Below are positions 1-5,650 of a stretch of 5,769 nt of DNA, piece by piece. A model generated the notes under the pieces. The model was given only the letters and a program-made list of their open reading frames with translations, was not told the DNA's origin and made no database searches. The stretch is from Pedobacter sp. (GTDB lineage: Bacteria > Bacteroidota > Bacteroidia > Sphingobacteriales > Sphingobacteriaceae): positions 1 through 5,769 of the forward strand of contig JAQBOT010000243.1 of the NCBI GenBank assembly GCA_028287885.1, in the 5' to 3' direction. The position numbers and the translations under genes were made by a program. Position 1 is the stretch's first letter, and each line of letters begins with the position of its first letter.

Positions 1-1
1 C

Positions 2-1291
2 CGATGGATCTTGAAATTGGATGCATCTTCGGGTAAGCTGAGTATTGTAGACCGACAACGGGATGAAGCTTGGGTAGGCGGACCGGGCATCAATTCTTAT
101 GACAGCAACATCGGCTGGCTTGACAACCACAAGATTTACTATCAAAGCGAAGCGAGTGGTTATTCCCATGTGTATGTATCCGATGTCAGCACTGGCGAGA
201 AACATCAGCTCACTTCAGGGAAATGGGAGGTGCAAACGCTGCAATTGTCTAAAGACAAAAAGACCTTTTATTTCACTGCGAATAAAGAACATCCAGGCCT
301 TACGCATTTCTACAAGATGAGCACAAGCGGCACACCTATGCAGATTACCAGCATGAAAGGTGGCAATCAGGTAACACTATCGCCCGATGAGAAGTGGCTC
401 GCCATCAACTACTCCTACATGAATAAGCCCTGGGAATTGTATGTTCAGCCAAATAAGCCAGGCGCTAAGGAAGTTCAGATCACACATTCTACTTCTGCAG
501 CATTTGATGCGTACGACTGGCGTAAGCCGGATATGATCAGCTTCAAAAACCGCGATGGTGTCGATGTTTATGCACGTGTATATCCCGCCAAAAACCCTGG
601 TCCAAATCATCCCGCAGTTGTGTTTGTACATGGAGCCGGCTACCTCCAAAATGTCCATTTTTGGTGGAGCACCTATTCCCGTGAATACATGTTTAATAAT
701 ATGCTTGCTGATCAGGGCTATACTGTAATCGATATTGATTATACTGGAAGTTCGGGTTATGGGAGAGACTTCCGCACAGGAATCTACAGACACATGGGTG
801 GCAAGGATCTCAGCGATCAGGTTGATGGTGTAAAGTTGCTCGTGGAAAAGTATGGTGTAGATCCAAAGCACGTCGGCATTTACGGAGGTTCTTACGGCGG
901 CTTTATCACCTTAATGGCCTTATTTAAGGAGCAGAACGTCTTTGCAAGTGGCGCTGCACTCCGCTCAGTTACAGACTGGGCGCATTACAACCATGGCTAT
1001 ACATCAAATATTCTAAATGAACCTTTTGCGGATGAGCTTGCTTATCAGCGGAGTTCTCCAATCAATTTTGCAGCCGGTTTAAAGGGTAATTTACTGATGT
1101 GCCATGGGATGGTTGATGTAAATGTGCACTTTCAGGACATTGTTCGGTTGTCACAGCGCTTAATTGAACTCGGAAAGAACCATTGGGAACTTGCCGTTTA
1201 CCCAGTTGAGAGTCATGGTTTTACGGAGCCCAGCAGCTGGACCGATGAGTACAAACGTATCTTCAAGTTATTCGAAACGACACTTAAATAA
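2..1291 (+). CDS. S9 family serine peptidase (prolyl oligopeptidase / DPP-IV-like), C-terminal part, cut by left edge
   Basis: Serine peptidase of family S9, which typically cleaves short peptides, often after proline; in Bacteroidota such enzymes are usually exported to the periplasm, but the signal-peptide region lies outside the window. The frame is open to the left edge (codons for R-W-I precede the TTG at 11), so that TTG is not a real start and the 5' end is missing. The first ~160 residues are the last blades of a DPP-IV-type beta-propeller (SEASGYSHVYV, then QLTSGKWEV). The alpha/beta-hydrolase domain follows, with VFVHGAGY near 610-640. The catalytic triad is complete: nucleophile Ser in GGSYGG (codon 890-892), Asp in HGMVDVN (codon 1115-1117) and His in ESHGF (codon 1214-1216). 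It ends normally at TAA 1289-1291. The full-length protein should be about 700-850 residues. Family assignment is firm; exact specificity cannot be read from the sequence. Confidence 0.93.
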   Translation, partial: RWILKLDASSGKLSIVDRQRDEAWVGGPGINSYDSNIGWLDNHKIYYQSEASGYSHVYVSDVSTGEKHQLTSGKWEVQTLQLSKDKKTFYFTANKEHPGLTHFYKMSTSGTPMQITSMKGGNQVTLSPDEKWLAINYSYMNKPWELYVQPNKPGAKEVQITHSTSAAFDAYDWRKPDMISFKNRDGVDVYARVYPAKNPGPNHPAVVFVHGAGYLQNVHFWWSTYSREYMFNNMLADQGYTVIDIDYTGSSGYGRDFRTGIYRHMGGKDLSDQVDGVKLLVEKYGVDPKHVGIYGGSYGGFITLMALFKEQNVFASGAALRSVTDWAHYNHGYTSNILNEPFADELAYQRSSPINFAAGLKGNLLMCHGMVDVNVHFQDIVRLSQRLIELGKNHWELAVYPVESHGFTEPSSWTDEYKRIFKLFETTLK

Positions 1292-1332
1292 GCTATAGCT
1301 AAAATCTAATAAAAAATGTTTTCCTATAGCTT
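1290..1332 (+). terminator. Possible weak terminator after the S9 peptidase gene
   Basis: A 9-bp inverted repeat (AAGCTATAG at 1290-1298, CTATAGCTT at 1324-1332) overlaps the peptidase stop codon and is followed by only two more T (1333-1334). The stem is A/T-rich and the 25-base loop is long, so this is a weak intrinsic terminator at best. The left arm lies within a self-complementary AGCTATAGCT (1291-1300). No better terminator is visible between the peptidase and ahpC. Confidence 0.28.
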
Positions 1333-1349
1333 TTGACTATAACCCTATC

Positions 1350-1379
1350 GAGAATAAGTATGTCAAAATACCTGTTCTC
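1350..1379. promoter_or_regulatory. 30-bp dyad immediately upstream of the ahpC promoter, candidate operator
   Basis: An imperfect inverted repeat with 12-base arms (GAGAATAAGTAT at 1350-1361, ATACCTGTTCTC at 1368-1379) around a 6-base spacer. Ten of 12 positions are Watson-Crick matched and an eleventh would be a U-G pair in RNA. No T-run follows on either strand, which argues against a terminator. It ends two bases before the candidate -33 element, where activators often bind. A redox-responsive regulator would fit the downstream genes, but which protein binds, if any, is inference. Confidence 0.4.
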
Positions 1380-1381
1380 CG

Positions 1382-1412
1382 TTGCTATTGAGAGTTTATA
1401 GCTGTAGATTTG
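1382..1412 (+). promoter_or_regulatory. Candidate Bacteroidota-type promoter for ahpC
   Basis: TAGATTTG at 1405-1412 matches every fixed position of the Bacteroidota -7 element TAnnTTTG. A TTG at 1382-1384, with a 20-base spacer, fits the -33 element. Transcription would start around 1418, giving a leader of about 20 bases made mostly of A. There is no Shine-Dalgarno sequence before the ATG at 1437, as is usual in this phylum. Confidence 0.55.
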
Positions 1413-1436
1413 CAGCAGAAAAAAAAATAAAATTAT

Positions 1437-1982
1437 ATGATAAACCTAGGTCAACAATTCCCTTCATTTTCCAAAACAGCCGTTGTAAGTCTTGAAAAAG
1501 GTAAAGAGTTTGAAACCATTACTTCAGAGTCATTAATCAACGAAAATAACCAGTGGACTTGCATGTTCTGGTGGCCAAAAGACTTCACTTTTGTTTGCCC
1601 TACTGAAATTGCAGAATTCAATGCTAACTACAGTGAATTCCGTGATCGTGATACAACCTTAATCGGTGCAAGTACAGATTCAGAAAACGTACACTTGGCA
1701 TGGAGACACAACCATGATGATCTTCGTGGATTGAAATTCCCAATGTTAGCTGATACGTCAAAAACTTTGGCAGAAGCGCTTGATATTTTAGAGCCTACAG
1801 AAAAGATTGCTTACCGTGCAACGTTCATCATTGATCCACAAGGAATTATCCGTTGGGTAAGTGCTAACGATTTAAGCGTAGGCCGTAACGTTAAAGAAGT
1901 ATTAAGAGTACTTGATGCTTTACAAACCGACGAACTTTGCCCATGCAACTGGGAAAAAGGTCAGGAAACTTTAACTGTTTAA
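1437..1982 (+). CDS. ahpC: Alkyl hydroperoxide reductase AhpC, 2-Cys peroxiredoxin of the mycobacterial type
   Basis: Cytoplasmic peroxiredoxin of 181 residues that reduces hydrogen peroxide, organic hydroperoxides and probably peroxynitrite. The thioredoxin-fold active site is PKDFTFVC (Pro47, Thr51, peroxidatic Cys54) in the PxxxTxxC pattern, with the supporting Arg127 in YRATF. Near the C-terminus DELCPCNW carries two cysteines (Cys168, Cys170), as in Mycobacterium tuberculosis AhpC, where both help resolve and transfer the disulfide. SVGRNVKEVLRVLDALQ also closely resembles that protein from memory. The tail after the Cys pair is shorter than in the mycobacterial enzyme (about 195 residues). 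An additional Cys42 is present. The ATG at 1437 is the first start after an in-frame TAA (1428-1430). ahpD follows after 74 bases on the same strand, and no AhpF-type flavoprotein is visible, so AhpD is the likely reductant. Confidence 0.95.
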   Translation: MINLGQQFPSFSKTAVVSLEKGKEFETITSESLINENNQWTCMFWWPKDFTFVCPTEIAEFNANYSEFRDRDTTLIGASTDSENVHLAWRHNHDDLRGLKFPMLADTSKTLAEALDILEPTEKIAYRATFIIDPQGIIRWVSANDLSVGRNVKEVLRVLDALQTDELCPCNWEKGQETLTV

Positions 1983-1999
1983 TTTTCCTTTAACCATAT

Positions 2000-2034
2000 A
2001 ACCCCTGTAAAACGCATTTTTGCAGGGGTTTTTT
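2000..2034 (+). terminator. Intrinsic terminator between ahpC and ahpD
   Basis: A 13-bp stem (2000-2012 with 2018-2030) closed by the 5-base loop CGCAT, with an AACCCCTG/CAGGGGTT core, ends in a run of six T (2029-2034). The single non-Watson-Crick position is U-G in plus-strand RNA but would be an A-C mismatch in the reverse direction, so it is built for plus-strand transcription. It lies 17 bases after the ahpC stop and 22 bases before the ahpD start. It should end most ahpC transcripts and allow limited read-through into ahpD. Confidence 0.85.
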
Positions 2035-2056
2035 ATACCCTAAAAATCTAAATACC

Positions 2057-2641
2057 ATGAGTGAAAATACAGAAGTAATCCAGGAGTTATTGGCTGTTGT
2101 TGGCTTGGATGCAGCATATAGAAATGAAAGCTTAACGCTTTTAGAAAAAGGCAATTCCAGGTATGTACGTGATTTGAAATTAAATTTAAGCAGCACTTTT
2201 ACTTCGGCACACCTATCTGAAAAAGAATGTGCGTTGATGGCTTTAAGTATCGCCGTAAACAACAACAACAAGGTGCTAATCGACTTCTTTGAAAAGCTTG
2301 CCCTTGCCAAAGAGGCCACAGAGGCTGAACTTGCTGAAGCAGTAGGCTGTGCATCTCTATTGGCGTTAAACAATGTGTTCTATCGTTTCCGTCACTTCAC
2401 TGGAAAAGAGAAGTACACACAAATTCCTGCACGCGTACGTATGCAATTAATGAGCAGTCCGGTTACTGGAAAAGAATTCTTCGAATTGATGAGCATCGCT
2501 GTGTCTGCAGTTAACGGTTGTGAGATGTGTGTTAATGCACATGAAAAGTCGATCCTTGCTTTGGGTGCTACAGAAGAGCGCATATTTGATGCGGTACGAA
2601 TTGCATCGATTGTAACTTCAGCCGGAAAAGTGATTTATTAA
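2057..2641 (+). CDS. ahpD: AhpD-like alkylhydroperoxidase, carboxymuconolactone decarboxylase family
   Basis: All-alpha protein of 194 residues of the AhpD/CMD family. In mycobacteria AhpD is the dithiol adaptor that passes electrons from dihydrolipoamide (via SucB and Lpd) to oxidised AhpC and has weak peroxidase activity itself. The core at residues 141-193 reads FFELMSIAVSAVNGCEMCVNAHE onward in pieces: redox pair Cys155 and Cys158, His162 four residues on, and Glu143 twelve residues before the first Cys. These match Cys130, Cys133, His137 and Glu118 of M. tuberculosis AhpD. The histidine between the cysteines there (His132) is Met157 here. Residues 50-115 form the N-terminal helical half. 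The ATG at 2057 gives a family-length product; no Shine-Dalgarno and no TAnnTTTG promoter lie between the hairpin and the start, so expression probably depends on read-through from ahpC. A general CMD-family oxidoreductase is the alternative, but the ahpC neighbour favours AhpD. Confidence 0.88.
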   Translation: MSENTEVIQELLAVVGLDAAYRNESLTLLEKGNSRYVRDLKLNLSSTFTSAHLSEKECALMALSIAVNNNNKVLIDFFEKLALAKEATEAELAEAVGCASLLALNNVFYRFRHFTGKEKYTQIPARVRMQLMSSPVTGKEFFELMSIAVSAVNGCEMCVNAHEKSILALGATEERIFDAVRIASIVTSAGKVIY

Positions 2642-2702
2642 TTAAAATAGATAGAATGCGCGACCTCACCCAAGCGTATCTATAAACTGCTTGCAGAAAG
2701 GA

Positions 2703-2753
2703 AATAAAGCTGCAACCTGCATGATTAGATATCATGCAGGTTGCAGCTTTATT
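2703..2753. terminator. Bidirectional terminator between convergent ahpD and ppc
   Basis: A perfect 23-bp inverted repeat (2703-2725 and 2731-2753) around the loop TAGAT, with the central stem GCTGCAACCTGCATGAT. On the plus strand the hairpin runs into TTTATTATTTAG; on the minus strand it runs into CTTTATTTCC. It lies 61 bases after the ahpD stop and 23 bases after the ppc stop, the expected place for a shared terminator of convergent units. T-runs are interrupted on both sides, but the stem is unusually long. Confidence 0.85.
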
Positions 2754-2776
2754 ATTTAGTTGAGGTTAAGTCCCGA

Positions 2777-5269
2777 CTAAGCCAAGTTTCGTCCCGCGTT
2801 TACAATTCCATAAACCGTACGTATCGCAAGCTTTTCATACGAGGCATGGTCCGCCTCCTTGCTTTCATCCTGCAACTGTGCCATTGCATGGTGCTGGATC
2901 AATACCAATGGGAGCACAATCTTCTCCCTAACCGCAATAGAACGCTTTTCTACAGGGTAATTCTCCATCAACGACTCATGTTCTGCCAAGCGCAATAGCA
3001 TCTTCTTAGAGAGCTCGAATTCCGCATTCAGCATTTTCCAAAAGCTTCCGTATTCCGGGTCTTCTGCAAAGTAGGCAGTAACAGAGAAATCAGTCTTGCT
3101 CATAGACATCATACAATTTTCGATAATGGTCTTAAAGTATCCGGATTCCTGGTAGGTTTTGTAGACATTATCCCAATTTCCTTGATCTTCCTGGTTTTTC
3201 AGTGCAGTACCAATGCCATAAAAGCCAGGTATGTTTTGCTTCAACTGACTCCAGGATGTAACGAATGCAATTGCCCGAAGATCCTCCAGTTGGAGTTTCT
3301 TACCGGAATTACGTTTAACAGGCCTGCTGCTGATCGTTATTTTAGATAAGAGTGTTAAAGGCGAGTATTTCTCCAGGTAACTCATGAACAATGGATGCTG
3401 CCTTAGGCCTACATAAGCATTATAACTATCGCTAGCCATTACATCCAGCAGATCTTTATGCAGCGGGTCCAATAGGATGTTGTGCTTCTCTCGGATGCCC
3501 GCGGAAATACCCGCATTGATCAACTGCTCCATATTGAATTCGGCACTGTCAATAGAGCCGTATTGTGAACTGATCGTTTGCCCTTGAATCGTGATCTGAA
3601 TGTTCTTGTTGGCGATTTCCTTACCCATTGACGCATAAAAGCGGTGTGTCTTACCACCGCCTCTTGCCGGGGGCCCACCGCGACCATCAAAAAAGGCAAG
3701 TTGAATGTTGTGCTTGTTGGATACGGAAGTCAGGTCTACCTTGGCCTTAAATATAGACCAGTTCGCCATTAAATACCCACCATCTTTGGTGCTGTCAGAG
3801 AAGCCAAGCATGATATGCTGATTAAATCCCCTGCGTTCCAAATGCTTCAGGTAAAATGGATTTGTATATAGCGTTTCCATCACCTCCCCGGCAACCAAAA
3901 GGTCATCAACGGTTTCGAATAATGGAACAAAGTCGATGCTTAATTCTTCTTCTTTCCAGCCGTTCCATAAGAACAAATCGGTCAGCATCAGAATATCTGA
4001 GGCTTTCTGGCAGTTGCTAATAATAAAGCGGTGGCAGGCAAGTTCTCCATTGCTTTCCTGAATCTGTTTGATCTCCGCAATGGTTCCAATGGTATCCTGA
4101 ATCAAGTCGTCTGGTTCCAGTGACCTGTCCAGACAGTAGGCATGAGCGTTGCGCAGAATGCGACTATCCTGCCTAATATCCAGCGAGGCAAAGTAAGTAC
4201 CAAAAAGGTTTACCTTTCTAATCAGGTCTTCAACCAGATCCACAAACAGTCCGTCGTGTGCTTCCAGTAGCGTTGTCTTTATTTTGGTTAACTGATCAAG
4301 CAGAAAGGCGCCTATATTCTCTGGCGCGATGCTCGTGTCAAAAGCATTGTTGTACAACACATCTTGTATCACAGCAATCGTATCTTCCACACCGCGGAAA
4401 GTAATGCGTCTTTTCAACTTCCTGAAATCGCGGTAATAACACCTAAAGAGAATTTGCCGCAGCATTTTCACCACCTGTAAGGTAGAATCTGTGTTGACGT
4501 TTGGATTGCCATCACGGTCGCCACCCGGCCAAAAGCCCAGCTCAATAACCCGCTTTGAATCAATATTAAACTCGCTGAGGGTAAAATCAACCTGTGATTG
4601 GATATTTGCTGCTGCGAAATAAAATACGTTCTCCAGGTACCAGGCCAGGCTTAATGCCTCGTCCACTGGGCTAGGTGATTTCTTATTGAAGAATGGTGTT
4701 TTTCCCAGCTGCTGCAGCAGTTGATTTATGCTTGATATGTCGTTAATTTTTAAGGCTGCGGTTAAATCCGTGATAATGGACAGCACGCTGCCCGGATAGA
4801 ACTGCGTAGGGTGTGCCGTTAGTACCAGCCTAAGTGAAAATTCATTTACAAGCTTCTCGATCTTCGCTTTCAAAATGGCGTTGTCTATCCCTTTCGACAA
4901 ATAGGAGTGGATGGAGCTTTGATCGTCTTGTGTATTCAGGCGGCTAAAAGAGGCATCTTCAACGGCATCAAACAACACCACTTGTCTTTCAATATATTGA
5001 ATGAACCGGAACAATAAATCAATTCCATCTTTTGCACTTTCAATCTTTGTAAACTTGTCAAAGAAGCTTTTTATGATGTTCGTGGGAGTTTCATTGTTCT
5101 TTACGCCTTCTTCGCAGTGCTTAATGAAAAGCGGCAGGAGCGTACCCGTGTCTTTTATCCTGTAAAAGGGAAGGGTCAAAAATAAGCTGTTGTAGAGTTC
5201 AAAGCGGGAAACAACCTCGTTGTTAAAGATTGCTTCCTTTTGTCCGGTACCTCGAGGTATTTGGGTCAT
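2777..5269 (-). CDS. ppc: Phosphoenolpyruvate carboxylase
   Basis: Complete 830-residue cytoplasmic enzyme (E. coli PPC has 883) that carboxylates phosphoenolpyruvate to oxaloacetate, refilling the TCA cycle. Motifs in order: TAHPT with catalytic His153; GGDRDGNPN (249-257); LDIRQDS with Arg366; GFSDSTKDGG with Lys495; GRGGPPARGGG (529-539) with Arg530 and Arg536; SSRPVKR with Arg649; LRAI with Arg665. Lys725, Arg536, Arg781 and Asn828 align with the E. coli aspartate-binding residues Lys773, Arg587, Arg832 and Asn881, so feedback inhibition by L-aspartate is likely. Two departures: the His before the glycine loop (E. coli His579, HGRGG) is Asp528 (DGRGG), and the usual C-terminal NTG is NLA. 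The ATG is the first start after an in-frame TGA at 5273-5275; there is no Shine-Dalgarno. Single-gene unit, convergent with ahpCD. I see no frameshift, so it is probably active. Confidence 0.97.
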   Translation of the reverse strand: MTQIPRGTGQKEAIFNNEVVSRFELYNSLFLTLPFYRIKDTGTLLPLFIKHCEEGVKNNETPTNIIKSFFDKFTKIESAKDGIDLLFRFIQYIERQVVLFDAVEDASFSRLNTQDDQSSIHSYLSKGIDNAILKAKIEKLVNEFSLRLVLTAHPTQFYPGSVLSIITDLTAALKINDISSINQLLQQLGKTPFFNKKSPSPVDEALSLAWYLENVFYFAAANIQSQVDFTLSEFNIDSKRVIELGFWPGGDRDGNPNVNTDSTLQVVKMLRQILFRCYYRDFRKLKRRITFRGVEDTIAVIQDVLYNNAFDTSIAPENIGAFLLDQLTKIKTTLLEAHDGLFVDLVEDLIRKVNLFGTYFASLDIRQDSRILRNAHAYCLDRSLEPDDLIQDTIGTIAEIKQIQESNGELACHRFIISNCQKASDILMLTDLFLWNGWKEEELSIDFVPLFETVDDLLVAGEVMETLYTNPFYLKHLERRGFNQHIMLGFSDSTKDGGYLMANWSIFKAKVDLTSVSNKHNIQLAFFDGRGGPPARGGGKTHRFYASMGKEIANKNIQITIQGQTISSQYGSIDSAEFNMEQLINAGISAGIREKHNILLDPLHKDLLDVMASDSYNAYVGLRQHPLFMSYLEKYSPLTLLSKITISSRPVKRNSGKKLQLEDLRAIAFVTSWSQLKQNIPGFYGIGTALKNQEDQGNWDNVYKTYQESGYFKTIIENCMMSMSKTDFSVTAYFAEDPEYGSFWKMLNAEFELSKKMLLRLAEHESLMENYPVEKRSIAVREKIVLPLVLIQHHAMAQLQDESKEADHASYEKLAIRTVYGIVNAGRNLA

Positions 5270-5344
5270 AAGTCAATACTTTTTAATGTGCTCAAGCTAG
5301 GAAAAAACCCTTACAAATTTGGCCCCAACCTATTTATTTTGGCA

Positions 5345-5377
5345 TTTAGATGAGTTTTAATAGCTCTTTTATCTAAA
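5345..5377. promoter_or_regulatory. Dyad upstream of ppc, possible operator or leader hairpin
   Basis: TTTAGAT (5345-5351) and ATCTAAA (5371-5377) form 7-base inverted arms. Inside them GAG (5352-5354) can also pair with CTC (5364-5366), leaving TTTT bulged on one side. The dyad lies 76-108 bases upstream of the ppc start codon. In DNA it could be a regulator site; in RNA it would be a weak A/T-rich hairpin. No function is assigned. Confidence 0.25.
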
Positions 5378-5571
5378 ATCGAAACATTCTTTGGTGGCTA
5401 GATAGATGTTAAAGAGTGTTATTGATCGGAATTGTTGTGTCGCCTAGGCACTTATTGGCCCTGAAAAATACCCCATCCCTATGCCTCTAAAAGCTTAATT
5501 GCCTTATAGACCCATTGCAGTTCAGTTTCGTGATGAATATAAACTTACCGTTACAAACCTTTAAAAGCCAC

Positions 5572-5604
5572 AAATCCCCCAAAAAGTTAAACACTTCTTG
5601 GGGG
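5572..5604 (-). terminator. Intrinsic terminator for the minus-strand permease gene
   Basis: Arms at 5576-5586 and 5594-5604 form an 11-bp stem with a 7-base loop and a CCCCC/GGGGG base. The one imperfect position is a G-U pair in minus-strand RNA but A-C in plus-strand RNA, which assigns it to the minus strand. The tail is modest (AUUUGUGGCUUUU). It lies 46 bases after the permease stop codon, so it separates that transcript from ppc downstream. Confidence 0.7.
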
Positions 5605-5650
5605 CATTACAATTCAGCTAACGAATCCTGAATTAATATATTAAAAACCT

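Larger units (their letters stand above)
5270..5650. other. Non-coding gap between ppc and the minus-strand permease gene
   Basis: A 381-base stretch with no credible gene; ATG-started frames that I checked end within about 15 codons. The left part should hold the ppc promoter and leader. The best minus-strand candidate is the near-match CAAATTTG (5314-5321) to TAnnTTTG, but no TTG sits at the right distance, so the promoter is unassigned. The right part holds the permease terminator, a small 7-bp inverted repeat (AATTCAG 5611-5617, CTGAATT 5628-5634), and two copies of AAACCTTTAA (5555-5564, 5645-5654). Nothing notable is seen in 5378-5550 beyond a short GCCTAGGC palindrome at 5442-5449. Confidence 0.7.

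Noticed and set aside
377..871. Open minus-strand frame of 164 codons inside the S9 peptidase gene
   Set aside because: It lies entirely opposite a well-supported gene, shows no recognisable domain, and is a shadow of the peptidase reading frame.
1327..1335. Possible second -7 element TAGCTTTTG
   Set aside because: It has three bases rather than two between TA and TTTG, and the TAGATTTG at 1405 is a better match at a better distance from ahpC.
1990..2373. Open minus-strand frame of 127 codons across the ahpC-ahpD gap
   Set aside because: It runs through the terminator hairpin and antisense to ahpD, with low-complexity Ser/Ala-rich translation and no family resemblance.
2647..2683. Inverted repeat ATAGATA / TATCTAT after ahpD
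   Set aside because: Only seven A/T-rich pairs around a 23-base loop; the far stronger 23-bp repeat just downstream explains termination.
2741..2998. Open plus-strand frame of 85 codons over the ppc 3' end
   Set aside because: It starts inside the terminator repeat and is antisense to conserved ppc sequence; no domain is visible.
5314..5321. CAAATTTG as the ppc -7 promoter element
   Set aside because: It misses the first T of TAnnTTTG, is itself a palindrome, and has no TTG at the proper upstream distance.
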